Program-made: the position numbers and the translations under genes | Part shown: positions 16,445-25,494 of the stretch, in pieces | How positions within the stretch are numbered: the first letter of the stretch is position 1 | Layout: every line of letters starts with the position of its first letter | NCBI GenBank assembly: GCA_963703145.1 | Contig: OY969793.1 | Coordinates: 3,410,001 to 3,474,000, forward strand | Source of the DNA: Bog-756 sp963703145 | GTDB taxonomy: Bacteria > Actinomycetota > Acidimicrobiia > Acidimicrobiales > RAAP-2 | Direction: 5' to 3' | DNA: 64,000 nt | The notes under the pieces: model-generated | What the model was told of the DNA's origin: nothing | The model's input: only the letters and a program-made list of their open reading frames with translations | Databases searched by the model: none

Positions 16445-16450
16445 TAAGGT
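16445..16450 (+). promoter_or_regulatory. -10 box of leaderless LLM oxidoreductase gene
   Basis: TAAGGT is followed by six bases and then ATG 16457, the spacing of a -10 hexamer to its transcription start. There is no Shine-Dalgarno sequence. The same arrangement recurs at 49751 and 61626 in this window. Confidence 0.6.
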
Positions 16451-16456
16451 GCTGGG

Positions 16457-17449
16457 ATGACGAGAATCGGCTACCAGATCCCCAATTTCACTTATCCGGG
16501 CACGGCTGATGCCGACCTGTTCCCAACCGTCGTGCGACAAGCTCAAGAGGCGGAGGGGTCTGGTTTCGACACCGTCCTGGTGATGGACCACTTCTACCAG
16601 CTGCCCATGCTGGGGCCACCCGAGAACGCCATGCTTGAGTGCTACACCCTGCTCTCTGCCCTGGCGCAGCACACCCATCGGGTTCGCTTGTCGGCACTCG
16701 TCACCGGCAACAGCTATCGGAATCCCGCGCTCCTGGCCAAGGAGGTCACGACGCTCGACCATGTATCCGGCGGCCGCGCCCAGCTCGGCATCGGTGCAGG
16801 GTGGTTCGAGCTGGAGCACCGGAGTCTCGGTTTCGAGTTCGGCACGTTCAGCGACCGTTTCGAGCGCCTGGAGGAGGCACTGCAGATCGTGACCGGGATG
16901 CTGGCTGGCGACCGACCGACCGTACAGGGCCGGTGGTATGCCGTGGCTGACGCGATCAACTCGCCTCCACCCTTGTCGAAGATCCCGGTCCTGATCGGAG
17001 GTGCCGGCGAGAAGAAGACCCTTCGCCTGGTGGCGCGGTATGCGGATGAATCCAATTTGATCTGTGCAGCCGATGAGGTCCCGCGGAAGCTTGAGGCCCT
17101 GGCCGACCACTGCAAGACCGTCGGCCGTGATCGATCCGAGATCACCGTCTCATTACAGCTGAATTGCTGTGTTGCACCAACCCATGAGCAAGCCGAGGTT
17201 GAGGCTGAGGTCTTTCTGGCGGATCGCGGCATCGATCTGGGCTCCCTGAGTGATGAGGTCGCTCAACAGATTCGCTCGATGATCATCCTCGGCAGCCCGG
17301 ACGAGGTTGGCGAAATCCTTGCCACCCGTCTCGTCGACGGTGTCGATGGCTTCACGGTGAACGCCCCGGCCAACGGCCACATCGATGGCCGCGTGGCCCT
17401 CCTCGGCGAGGTTCTCTCCCGAGTGGTGAATGGCCGACCCGCCGACTGA
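16457..17449 (+). CDS. LLM class F420-dependent oxidoreductase
   Basis: A 330-residue luciferase-like TIM barrel. The family features are 'IGYQIPNFTYPG' (first strand), 'SGFDTVLVMDHFYQLP', 'RVRLSALVTGNSYRNPALLA', 'GRAQLGIGAGWFELEHRSLG' and 'PVLIGGAGEKKTLRLVARYA'. This is the actinobacterial F420 subgroup with a C-terminal 'FTVNAPANGH'. Leaderless start at ATG 16457. It is expected to use F420H2 with an unknown substrate, and is transcribed as a single gene convergent with a VOC gene. Confidence 0.88.
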   Translation: MTRIGYQIPNFTYPGTADADLFPTVVRQAQEAEGSGFDTVLVMDHFYQLPMLGPPENAMLECYTLLSALAQHTHRVRLSALVTGNSYRNPALLAKEVTTLDHVSGGRAQLGIGAGWFELEHRSLGFEFGTFSDRFERLEEALQIVTGMLAGDRPTVQGRWYAVADAINSPPPLSKIPVLIGGAGEKKTLRLVARYADESNLICAADEVPRKLEALADHCKTVGRDRSEITVSLQLNCCVAPTHEQAEVEAEVFLADRGIDLGSLSDEVAQQIRSMIILGSPDEVGEILATRLVDGVDGFTVNAPANGHIDGRVALLGEVLSRVVNGRPAD

Positions 17450-17556
17450 ATGGAGGGTGATTGCTCAGAATGAGCACCGGATCGCCAGGGACCCACAGGC
17501 GATGATCGGACGGAGTGATGACCGAAGGCGGATGGCGACGTCGTCGGCCCGGATGA

Positions 17557-17964
17557 TCAGGGTGCCACGAGCTCGATGGCGATGCCGTCAGGATCGTGGA
17601 GCTGAAGCGAAGGATGACCGTTCTCCAGGACTACTCCGTCGTGGTCGATGCCAACCTCGGTGAGGTGCTGGGCCCAGGTCCTCAACGAGTCACCATCTGG
17701 TACCGCGAACGCCAGATGGTCCAGCCCCCCAGTGTCCGGTTGGCCGGTCGCACCCGGTAGCCCCACTCCCCCGGTCAGTACGATCACCAACCTTGCGCCA
17801 CGGTGCTTCAACGCTACGTACCCGATGTCGGGATCTTCGGCGAACACGCCGAGGCCGAGCACGGTGCGATACCACTGAGCGCTGACGGCTACATCCGAGA
17901 CCAGCAGCTGCACGTGCGAGAGCCCAGTGATTGGTGCGCCAGTTTCGGGCTCGACGACTGACAT
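17557..17964 (-). CDS. VOC superfamily protein (glyoxalase/bleomycin resistance-like)
   Basis: A 135-residue protein with two paired beta-alpha-beta units: 'LSHVQLLVSDVAVSAQWYRT' with 'VLGLGVFAEDPDIGYVAL', then 'GLDHLAFAVPDGDSLRTWAQ' and 'QLHDPDGIAIELV'. Metal ligands His (SHVQ), His (LDHLAF) and Glu (IELV) are all in place, so it is likely an active metal-dependent lyase, isomerase or dioxygenase. ATG 17964 was preferred to one 66 bp upstream because the domain starts just after it. It is convergent with the LLM gene. Confidence 0.8.
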   Translation of the reverse strand: MSVVEPETGAPITGLSHVQLLVSDVAVSAQWYRTVLGLGVFAEDPDIGYVALKHRGARLVIVLTGGVGLPGATGQPDTGGLDHLAFAVPDGDSLRTWAQHLTEVGIDHDGVVLENGHPSLQLHDPDGIAIELVAP

Positions 17965-18066
17965 CACTGCGAATACTAGTGAGGTCGGGCCGATCGCTCT
18001 CGGGGATGGATCGGAGTTGGTCGCAGACACAGGACGCCGCCGGGGTCGGCGGCTGTGGAGCGACGG

Positions 18067-19110
18067 TCAGCCGTCGATCGAGCTGGGCAACGTGGCCTCA
18101 GCCTCGAGGTCCAGTGCCTGCTGCGAGTAACGGGTCACACTGGTCATGAACATCTCGTCCCCGCGCTCGGTGCGCTTGACCAGCATTGACGCGCCAATGG
18201 ACATCACGAGCCCACCGAAGCAGAGCTGGCGGTACTCGCGATCGAGCCTGTTCCGGTCGAAGCCACCGACCCCTTGGGCCAAGAGGTCCCGGTGGTACCC
18301 GTCGAGTAGCGACTTCTCATGGCGACGTCGGTCGTCCACCGTGAGGCTGCCTCCGAGGAAGTACGCGACGTCCGATGCCGCTGATCCCCATGCGGCGGTC
18401 TGCCAGTCCACCACGAACGGGCGTGGGTTTCCCGGGTTGAAGAGGAGGTTGTCAAGGCGGAAATCGCCGTGGGTCACGGTGGTGGCCTGCGGTCTAGCGG
18501 TCAGCCAGGGCAGGAGGACGGCGATGAAGCGGTCACAGAGCGCTACGTGGTCGGGCTCCAGCCGTTCTCGGTATCGGTCCACGAACCCAGGCCACAGGGA
18601 GGTCACCAGCCCGGCGAGGAATTCGTCCGCCTCGGCCCCTCCTCGCTGGAGCCACTCCACTTCGGCCACGTCGGACAGATTCCAGGTGGGCCCGTGGAGC
18701 CGGGCCATCTCGGTCAGGGCTGATGCCGCCACCTCGGGGCCACATCCGGACAGCTGGTCACCTTGGGCCGCCTCGGTCAGATCCTCGAGAAGTAGCACAA
18801 ACCAGCCGGTGTCTGGTTCGCACTCTCGGTGGTAGCAGCGGGGCATCTGTGTGCGGATTCGGTCGGCCACCTCACCGTAGAAGCCCACCTCGATCTCGTA
18901 GGCCCGGGTCAACAGGCCGGTCGACCGACTCTGCTCATCGGCGGAGGCGAACTTGGCGACCACCGAACGAGTCCCGGTGTCACCTGGGGATGTCGAATAG
19001 CGGATCCTTACGGTGTCGCCCATCTGGCCGGTCCCCACCGACGCGACCGAAAAGGCGTCGATCGCCGATCCCTCATCCAGAAGGTCTGAGCCGGAGAGCA
19101 CCTCGGTCAA
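18067..19110 (-). CDS. Aminoglycoside-phosphotransferase-like (APH) family kinase
   Basis: A protein-kinase-like fold of about 347 residues. The catalytic loop 'THGDFRLDNLLF' (HGDxxxxN) and the metal-binding 'FVVDWQTAAWGSAASDVAYF' are intact. The N-lobe has 'SVVAKFASADEQSR', with Lys as the ATP-binding residue, and 'WFVLLLEDLTEA' near the hinge. This subgroup resembles the acyl-CoA-dehydrogenase-linked or ecdysteroid-kinase-like proteins, not true antibiotic kinases. The start is uncertain: TTG 19110 is used, but family-like residues 'APEDLTREW' continue upstream to an in-frame TGA that is preceded by ATG CAC TGG. Confidence 0.78.
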   Translation of the reverse strand: MTEVLSGSDLLDEGSAIDAFSVASVGTGQMGDTVRIRYSTSPGDTGTRSVVAKFASADEQSRSTGLLTRAYEIEVGFYGEVADRIRTQMPRCYHRECEPDTGWFVLLLEDLTEAAQGDQLSGCGPEVAASALTEMARLHGPTWNLSDVAEVEWLQRGGAEADEFLAGLVTSLWPGFVDRYRERLEPDHVALCDRFIAVLLPWLTARPQATTVTHGDFRLDNLLFNPGNPRPFVVDWQTAAWGSAASDVAYFLGGSLTVDDRRRHEKSLLDGYHRDLLAQGVGGFDRNRLDREYRQLCFGGLVMSIGASMLVKRTERGDEMFMTSVTRYSQQALDLEAEATLPSSIDG

Positions 19111-19188
19111 CCACTCCCGCGTCAGGTCTTCGGGCGCGCCTCACCAGTGCATGCTCGATGGCAGCGGTAGGACGGGGTCGGCCGGTGG

Positions 19189-19812
19189 TCACGCACTATC
19201 CCCTGGAGAAGCTTCCTCGGGAGGGACCACCTCGATGACTGGCTCGGGCCGGTCATCGAACTCGGTCCGGAGCGCACGGGACATCACAGAGTGCTGGAGG
19301 TACAGCGCACCGATGTAGGTCAGCTCGAGGATTGCCTCATCCTCGAGACTGCTCCGCAGGGCGTCGAAGAGCCCGTCAGGGACCCGACCGCGGTCGTAAA
19401 CCAGACAGTCAACGTAGGCCAGCACCAGCCGCTCGGTTGTGTCGAAGCAGTCGGTGGCAGACCAGTGCGGGATGGCCTCTACAACCTCATCTCCTGCACC
19501 GAGCTCGCGTAGCGCACGACAGTGCTGCGAGAAGACGAACTGGCTGCCAGCGTCCCAGCCCGCCCGAGCCTGTGCGAGTTCTCGGTAGCGGGGGGCCAGC
19601 CGACGAGCTGGATTCTGGTAGAGGACAAATCCCTGGACCGCATGGTCCAGAATGTCGGGAACTAGGGCGAACACCGTCCACCAGTCACCGCGGGTGCCTC
19701 CACCTGCGCCGGGATCCGCCACCGGGTCCCGATCACCGAAGATGAAATCGTACATGGTGGTGACAACCGGGGCGGTGGCCTCGGCCCTCGAGACCTGTCG
19801 CAGGCGCGGCAC
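19189..19812 (-). CDS. Carboxymuconolactone decarboxylase-like family protein
   Basis: A 207-residue helical protein of the CMD/AhpD-like superfamily: 'YRELAQARAGWDAGSQFVFS', then 'QHCRALRELGAGDEVVEAIP' and 'DALRSSLEDEAILELTYIGA'. The usual CxxC is replaced by S-Q-H-C, so it keeps one candidate thiol and resembles the uncharacterised long CMD subgroup. It starts 6 bp after the VOC stop codon at 19819, so the two probably share a transcript, with the VOC gene first. The reaction is unknown. Confidence 0.75.
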   Translation of the reverse strand: MPRLRQVSRAEATAPVVTTMYDFIFGDRDPVADPGAGGGTRGDWWTVFALVPDILDHAVQGFVLYQNPARRLAPRYRELAQARAGWDAGSQFVFSQHCRALRELGAGDEVVEAIPHWSATDCFDTTERLVLAYVDCLVYDRGRVPDGLFDALRSSLEDEAILELTYIGALYLQHSVMSRALRTEFDDRPEPVIEVVPPEEASPGDSA

Positions 19813-19818
19813 GACCGA

Positions 19819-20376
19819 CTAGCCCGGAACCCGGTCGGCCGACCGGGCCGGCCGATGGGAGACATCGTCCTTCCCGAGCGGACGGGTCCAGCACGCCAGT
19901 TCGAGGAGAATGCCATCGGGATCCTGGAAATACACGGACCGCACGAAGACCCCCGGGTGGACCTGGTCGGCGATACCCCATTCACTGTCGTCGTGGTTGG
20001 CAACTTCGGTGCAGGCCACCCCGGCCGCCATCAGACGGTTGCGGTAGTCCTCGATGCGTTCGGGCGGGACGGTAAAGGCAACGTGGTTCATCGATCCGAT
20101 CGCACTGGTCAGGCTGCCTTGGTCTGGCCGGCCAGTGGGTGCCGACACACCCGGCGCCGGCTCGGGTGCATCGGGAAACCAGAAGAAGGCCAGAGCGTCG
20201 CCGCCTCCACAATCGAAGAAGAAATGTTGCCCCATTCCGGCGGGTAGCTCGATGGTCTTGATCAAAGGCATCCCCAGCACGTTGGTATAGAAGTCGACTG
20301 TCCGCTCCATGTCCCTGCACACCAAGGCCAGGTGGTTGATCCCGCCGAACTCGAAGTGTGGCTCCGCCTTCGTCAT
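19819..20376 (-). CDS. VOC superfamily dioxygenase/lyase-like protein
   Basis: A 185-residue VOC protein: 'GGINHLALVCRDMERTVDFY' with 'TNVLGMPLIKTIELPAG', then 'SMNHVAFTVPPERIEDYRNR' and 'SVYFQDPDGILLELACW'. His, His and Glu ligands are present. ATG 20376 has a strong purine-rich site (GGGAGGGGGAG) upstream, so I reject a longer start at 20505. The next gene on the strand is the CMD-like protein, suggesting a two-gene catabolic unit. The substrate may be aromatic, but this is inference. Confidence 0.83.
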   Translation of the reverse strand: MTKAEPHFEFGGINHLALVCRDMERTVDFYTNVLGMPLIKTIELPAGMGQHFFFDCGGGDALAFFWFPDAPEPAPGVSAPTGRPDQGSLTSAIGSMNHVAFTVPPERIEDYRNRLMAAGVACTEVANHDDSEWGIADQVHPGVFVRSVYFQDPDGILLELACWTRPLGKDDVSHRPARSADRVPG

Positions 20377-20911
20377 CGTCGACTCCCCCTCCCGGCCGGT
20401 CCCGGGCTCGATGCCAGCTCCAGCTTGCCAGACGTCCGGCTTGGTGTGCCGTCCCATCCCTCGGCGCCAGCGGGACACGGCTCCTGGTGGGTGGTGATCT
20501 GGCAAGTCACCGGCGCTGAGTATCCGGGTGGGCGTGGAACCACTATCTGGCTGCGGAACGGACCCGGGCTCCAGAGCCTTGCGGTAGCCACCGACGTAGG
20601 TAGTTCGCCAGAACGCGACACAACGCGACGCCCATCGCTGAGTACAGTTGGCCTTCCAGACCTAGCTGGGAGACCCGGGGGGGAGTCCTGCATGAGCGCA
20701 TTTCGATCGCGTCATCCGGGTCAGTGCGGCGCCCGACGGCATGCAGCACCCGGCTGGGCCAGGTCCCGGATGAACCCACAGCCAGCAGCACCCTCTGTTT
20801 CTGCCGGTCGATGGGTCGAGGGCGGACAAACCCGGGGAGTCTGGATTCTCACACTGGGGTCAGCGGCCTCCACGGCTGGCGCTGTCCACGATGAAGGAAA
20901 GTAGGAGAACA
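20377..20911. other. Divergent intergenic region without a convincing gene
   Basis: About 535 bp between the VOC gene (minus) and the ABC binding-protein gene (plus). No reading frame has domain-like sequence. It should carry both promoters, but I see no hexamers good enough to name, and no tRNA-like fold. Confidence 0.5.
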
Positions 20912-22147
20912 ATGCGCATCCGACTGGCGACTGTGGCGCTCGCCGCCACCCTTCTGGCTGGTACGGCCGCTGTGGCCCTGCCGGCAGGCACAGCCACAGC
21001 GGCGGAGTCCCCCTACAAGATTGCGATGGTTACCTCGCTCACCGGTCCCGGGGCTTCGGAGTTCTCCCAGGCCGCCGCGGGGTTCAACGCCCGTATCGCC
21101 CAGCAGAACGCTCAGGGAGGAGTCAACGGCCACAAACTCGTGGGCCTCGTCATCGACGACCAGACCAGCCCGTCAGCGGTGGTTACGGCGGTCCAGAGCG
21201 CTCTCTCGAAGGGTGTCATCGGAATCGTCTCGACCAGTCCGTTGTTCTTTGAAGCGGCCAAATACCCCAACCAACAGGGAGTCCCGGTGACCGGCGGGTT
21301 CTTCGACGGCCCGGAGTGGGGTCAGCAGCCCTACACGAACATGTTCGCCTCCGACGTCGGGAGCGTTGATCAGAAATACCCGGTGAACACCCAGATCGGC
21401 GCGTTCATGAAGAGCCACGGTGCCACGGTCATTTGCAGCTACGGCTATGGCATCTCGCCGTCGTCCTCGCGGTCGGCCTTCGGCACCGTGCTGTCCTTCA
21501 AGCACGCCGGCGGAAAGGAGGGCGTCCTCGACACGTCGGTGCCGTTCGGCAGCGTCGATATGACCACCGAAGCGCTCGTGGCCAAGCAGAAGGGCTGCAA
21601 CGGTTTCTACGCAGGACTCGACGACAACTCGAACTTCGCCCTGGCCACCGATCTCAAACAGGATGGGGTCAAGCCCAAGGCCCTGGTCTTCCCGACCGGT
21701 TATGAGCCAAGCGTGATCCACTCGACGGCATGGTCCGCCGTCCAGGGTGACCTCTTCGACACGACCTTCCGACCATTCCAGCTGCCGAATGCCGGGACCG
21801 AGCACATGAAGTCGGCCCTCGAGAAGTATGCGCACTTCACGTCCGGCGAATTCCCGAACTTCAGCCAGTACGAGTCGTGGCTCGGTGCCGATTTGATGAT
21901 CAAGGGCATTCAGATGGACGGGAAGAATGCTTCGCGGTCCGGGATCATCAAGGCGCTGCGCAGCCTCAAGGCCTACAACGGGAACGGGTTGCTGCCCACC
22001 ACCATCAATTATTCAACCATCTTCGGACACGACCCGGCGGCACAGTGCGGCTGGTACCTGCGTGCCGAACACAACGGGTTCGTCCCGGTCACGAGTCAGC
22101 CCGTCTGCGGCAAGGACCTGCCGGGAACAACGACTGTGCAACAGTAG
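20912..22147 (+). CDS. ABC transporter substrate-binding protein, branched-chain amino acid (LivK-like) type
   Basis: A 411-residue exported periplasmic-binding-fold protein. The signal peptide 'MRIRLATVALAATLLAGTAA' runs to an AxA site near 'GTATAA'. The mature part starts 'SPYKIAMVTSLTGPGASEFS', typical of LivK/HAAT-type receptors, and contains 'GVNGHKLVGLVIDDQTSPSA'. No lipobox cysteine is seen, so it is a soluble or wall-associated protein. The start at ATG 20912 has an AGGAG site; ATG 20891 is less likely. No permease or ATPase gene is adjacent, so it must work with a transporter encoded elsewhere. Confidence 0.87.
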   Translation: MRIRLATVALAATLLAGTAAVALPAGTATAAESPYKIAMVTSLTGPGASEFSQAAAGFNARIAQQNAQGGVNGHKLVGLVIDDQTSPSAVVTAVQSALSKGVIGIVSTSPLFFEAAKYPNQQGVPVTGGFFDGPEWGQQPYTNMFASDVGSVDQKYPVNTQIGAFMKSHGATVICSYGYGISPSSSRSAFGTVLSFKHAGGKEGVLDTSVPFGSVDMTTEALVAKQKGCNGFYAGLDDNSNFALATDLKQDGVKPKALVFPTGYEPSVIHSTAWSAVQGDLFDTTFRPFQLPNAGTEHMKSALEKYAHFTSGEFPNFSQYESWLGADLMIKGIQMDGKNASRSGIIKALRSLKAYNGNGLLPTTINYSTIFGHDPAAQCGWYLRAEHNGFVPVTSQPVCGKDLPGTTTVQQ

Positions 22148-22420
22148 GCAAGTTCGTCACTGCGTAGTGCTCGGTGGGAACATAGGTGCTCGGCTGATCT
22201 CATCCCGTGGACGCAAGCGTCAGTCCAATGAACCCCGGAACCCGCTCCGTCGACTCCGACTCATGGCCTGACTGGCTGTTCGTTCGGCACCTTGCCGAGC
22301 CGACCTGGAGGCCGACCAGGACCAGTTGGGGCCGCCCGATGGACCCGGCCCGACCCGGTGTCCAGAGGGCCTCTGGCGTGTCAGGATAACCCTGGACACC
22401 AATCAGGTGAGGGGGATCAC

Positions 22421-23845
22421 ATGAGAGTTGACCGACGCACGTTCGTGAAGGGAGCCCTGGGCGTTTCTGGCGCCGCCATCCTGGCTCGGGGTCTCGAACA
22501 GCCCGCAGCGGCAGCGACGGCCAGTGCCGTCCCCAACGTGTCCCTGCCGAATCCACTGGATTCGGGTATTGAGCACGTCATCGTGGTGATGATGGAGAAC
22601 AGGAGCTTCGACCACTTTCTCGGTTGGCTACCCGGGGCCGACGGACGCCAAGCGGGTCTCAGCTATCGCGATCCCGGCGGCAGATCCCACAAGACCTTCC
22701 ACCAACCTCAGTTCGATGGATGTGGATTCAACGATCCGGATCATTCGTATTCGGGTGGTCGTATCCAATACAACGGCGGCAAGATGGATGGCTTTCTCGC
22801 CGACTCGGCCAACGACTCCTATGCGATCAGCTTCTACCGGGCGAGCGACCGCCCCTTCATGGGCACACTTGCTCGGCGCTACATGACCTGTGACAGATAC
22901 TTCTGCTCAATTCTCGGTCCGACATTTCCGAACCGGATCTTCCAACACGCGGGTCAGACTGACCGGGTGTCAAACACGTTCAGCGCCTCGACGCTGCCCA
23001 CGATCTGGGACCAGCTCAACCGACCTGGCGGCCCTACGGGGGGTTACTACTATTCTGATTTACCGATTGTTGCACTCTGGGGCACCAAGTATCTTCCGAT
23101 CTCCAAAGGGATCCCCCAGTTCCTGAGTGATGCAGCAGCGGGGACACTGCCCAACGTCGCCTATGTCGATCCCGGCTTCAACGGGGAGGACAACGGAACC
23201 TCCAATGACGACCATCCGTTGGCCGACATCCGGGCCGGCGACGCGTTCTTGTCCCAGATATTCCACGCCGTGGCGTCGGGCCCGGGTTGGGACAAGACGG
23301 TCCTCGTGATCAACTACGACGAATGGGGCGGCTTCTTTGAACATGTCCCACCTCCCCGGGTGACGCCGGGAGTGCCGATCGGTGCGAGCCCTGCCACCGG
23401 TGTCGACCAGGATCTCGACGCCAACGGCAAGGTGCTCACTGGATTCCGTGTCCCCTGCATCGTCGCTTCCCCGTTCACCACCGTCGGGGTGAACAAGCCT
23501 TCGGTCGCCCATGGGTTCTACGATCACACCTCCGTTCTCAAGCTCATCGAGTGGCGTTGGGGGCTGCAACCCCTGACCAGCCGCGATGCCTCGAGTGCCT
23601 CGACCGATCCGGGCAACCTGGCAACGATCCTCAATTTCGGAAGTCCGGACACACGCGTGCCGGTCCATCTTCCGGTGCTGCCTCCGTTCACCCCTGTCGG
23701 ATGTGTCGCTCCAGCGTCCACGTCCGCCTCGACGAATGCCGTGGCGAGTCCATTGACGAAGCAAGCCGGCAGCTCGAGCACATCGGCAGAACGTGACACC
23801 TGGATCGGTTTCCAGCAGTCCGGCCTGCTTGCTGGCTGGCCGTGA
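22421..23845 (+). CDS. Tat-exported phospholipase C / acid phosphatase-like phosphoesterase
   Basis: A 474-residue alkaline-phosphatase-superfamily enzyme. The twin-arginine signal 'DRRTFVKGALGVSGAAILAR' leads to 'EHVIVVMMENRSFDHFLGWL', the PLC/AcpA signature, where the Glu-Asn contact the metal centre. Later blocks 'FPNRIFQHAGQTD', 'VLVINYDEWGGFFEHVPPPR' and 'VASPFTTVGVNKPSVAHGFY' carry the remaining catalytic residues. It cleaves phosphodiesters or phosphomonoesters outside the cell; phospholipids are likely but unproven. ATG 22421 is preceded by a GGGGG site. It is a single gene. Confidence 0.9.
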   Translation: MRVDRRTFVKGALGVSGAAILARGLEQPAAAATASAVPNVSLPNPLDSGIEHVIVVMMENRSFDHFLGWLPGADGRQAGLSYRDPGGRSHKTFHQPQFDGCGFNDPDHSYSGGRIQYNGGKMDGFLADSANDSYAISFYRASDRPFMGTLARRYMTCDRYFCSILGPTFPNRIFQHAGQTDRVSNTFSASTLPTIWDQLNRPGGPTGGYYYSDLPIVALWGTKYLPISKGIPQFLSDAAAGTLPNVAYVDPGFNGEDNGTSNDDHPLADIRAGDAFLSQIFHAVASGPGWDKTVLVINYDEWGGFFEHVPPPRVTPGVPIGASPATGVDQDLDANGKVLTGFRVPCIVASPFTTVGVNKPSVAHGFYDHTSVLKLIEWRWGLQPLTSRDASSASTDPGNLATILNFGSPDTRVPVHLPVLPPFTPVGCVAPASTSASTNAVASPLTKQAGSSSTSAERDTWIGFQQSGLLAGWP

Positions 23846-24112
23846 GGTGTCGTGGCCCACGATGCCGAGTGAGCGTTCCACCTGGTCTGCGCATCTGACC
23901 TTTCGGGCCAGGTCGCAGGCCCGAGGCGCAACCTGCGTCCTTGGACCGCTCCTGTCCGCCAGCCACGTGCCCAGCGGGCCTCCAGGAGACCGGCTGCAGC
24001 GGCTGAGGACCTCGAGTATCCCTCCGCACGTGGGTTGACGGTGTCGGAAGCTGGTCGCTCGGAGTTCTCCACGCGGTAGCGGTCCTCGATTCTGCTACCG
24101 ATGGCGCGGCGG

Positions 24113-24972
24113 TCAGTGCCACGACGGTGGATCAGATTCCACCCTCGCCAGGGTTGAGTGCACGGTGCCGAAGCGTGGGTCCTGCCTCTGCCAGGCGACA
24201 AAGGCATCCTCGATCTCAGCCCGAGTACGCGCCACGAAGTTCCACCACATCATGAGGCGGGACTCGAACGGCTGCCCACCCAGAAGCATGGCTCGGGCGG
24301 GCCTCGCGGCTCGGACCACGAGTTCCTCGCCACCCGACCCGATGTAGCCGAGGTGGCCTGGCATAACGGCACCGGCCTGCAGCTCGATGACGCCGTCCAG
24401 GACCAGCAGGGCATATTCGAACTCACGTCGCAGACGAAGCACCAGTGATCCTCGGATGGTGAGGTCCAGACCGACCAGGGGGGTGTCGTGGCGGGCCGGA
24501 CTGACGAGGTCTCCGTACCCGCCGACGAGCACGGTTGCCAGACTCTCGTCGAGCTCGGCCTGCGGAAGGTCGGCGTGGTGCTCGAAGGCGCCCGTGCCGT
24601 GCCGTGTCGATTCGGGTTGGGCAATCCACAGTTGGACGCCGTGGAGCACTCCTCGGTAGCGGCCGGTCGCCTCCTCCGAATGGGAGATACCGTGTCCCGC
24701 GGTCATGAGATTCAGCTGGCCGGGTCGGATCTCCTGCTCGGTGCCAAGGCTGTCGCGATGCAGAACCTCACCGTCGATGAGCCACGTGACAGTCTGCAGG
24801 CCGGTGTGGGGATGCGGCCCGATCTCGAGCCCCTCGGTCTCGGTGACCTCGGCCGGACCCAGTGGTCCGCGAAGCACCACGCGCCGACGGTTCGCCGGCC
24901 GCGGGAGGGCAGGGCTCGTCGCACTCGGAATCCACCCACGTAGGCGTCCCTGCTGTCGGTCAGGTCAAGCAC
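24113..24972 (-). pseudogene. Pirin family protein, broken by a one-base frameshift
   Basis: GTG 24972 opens 'DSRDAYVGGFRVRRALPSRG' and 'RTVGAWCFADHW', the pirin N-terminus, in one frame. The next residues 'LGPAEVTETEGLEIGPHPHT' and 'GLQTVTWLIDGEVLHRDSLG' follow in another frame to the stop at 24113. Inserting one base near 24858-24868 joins them as FADH-x-GPAEV, as in intact pirins. The cupin metal ligands (HPHTG, 'AGHGISHSEE') are all there, so only the frame is lost. Pirins are iron-binding cupins with quercetinase or regulatory activity. If the lesion is real, translation could at best restart at 24880 without the first strands. Confidence 0.82.
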
Positions 24973-25085
24973 CGCACCTCCGGCATCGAATCATCGGACC
25001 TCACTGGGCGTTGGTCACCCATCTCCGCTCCAGGATCGCCGCCGGGTGTGTCGGTGGCAAGCAGGGGCCGCCATCTGAACGTCGG

Positions 25086-25403
25086 CTACTCGCTTGAGCC
25101 CCTGTCCTCTGGATCCGAGAGGTGAGCCGTCGAGTCGATGATCGGTCCTGGTGCTGGCGGTGTGCTGGGTCCCCAGATCATGAAGGATCTCTGTACGGTG
25201 GCTCGCCGCTCCCGGCGTTTCGGGCTGATGGCAAGGAGGAGCCGATCGACTGCCAAGGCCACCAGGCCCACGATCACAAGTGCAGCGACAATGCCTAGCG
25301 CGATCAGACCGGCGAAGATCACGGCCACGACGACTGCGGCGACGACGACAAGGCCAAGAATGGAACCGAGGCACCCAATCCCGTTTCGGTCACGTGACTC
25401 CAT
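25086..25403 (-). CDS. Small hydrophobic membrane protein, unknown function
   Basis: A 105-residue protein. A short charged N-terminus (MESRDRNGIGC) precedes a run of about 45 hydrophobic residues rich in Val, Ala and Ile that could make two membrane helices. A basic segment 'SPKRRERRA' follows, then a soluble tail. I recognise no family. It lies just upstream of the pirin remnant on the same strand, 113 bp apart. Confidence 0.58.
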   Translation of the reverse strand: MESRDRNGIGCLGSILGLVVVAAVVVAVIFAGLIALGIVAALVIVGLVALAVDRLLLAISPKRRERRATVQRSFMIWGPSTPPAPGPIIDSTAHLSDPEDRGSSE

Positions 25404-25494
25404 CAGTCCCGGCCTATCCGAGGGCTTCGGGATCCGCCCACTATCGGCCCACCCAGCCAGTGTCTGACAGCAGTCCAGCCGCGGCGGGGTCGTG

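Noticed and set aside
20377..20911. A tRNA or riboswitch in the long divergent region
   Set aside because: No T-loop (GGTTCGA type), anticodon stem or known aptamer pattern could be found by eye.
24850..24880. Programmed ribosomal frameshift in the pirin gene
   Set aside because: There is no slippery heptamer, and nothing in the protein calls for two products. A plain one-base lesion or error is simpler.
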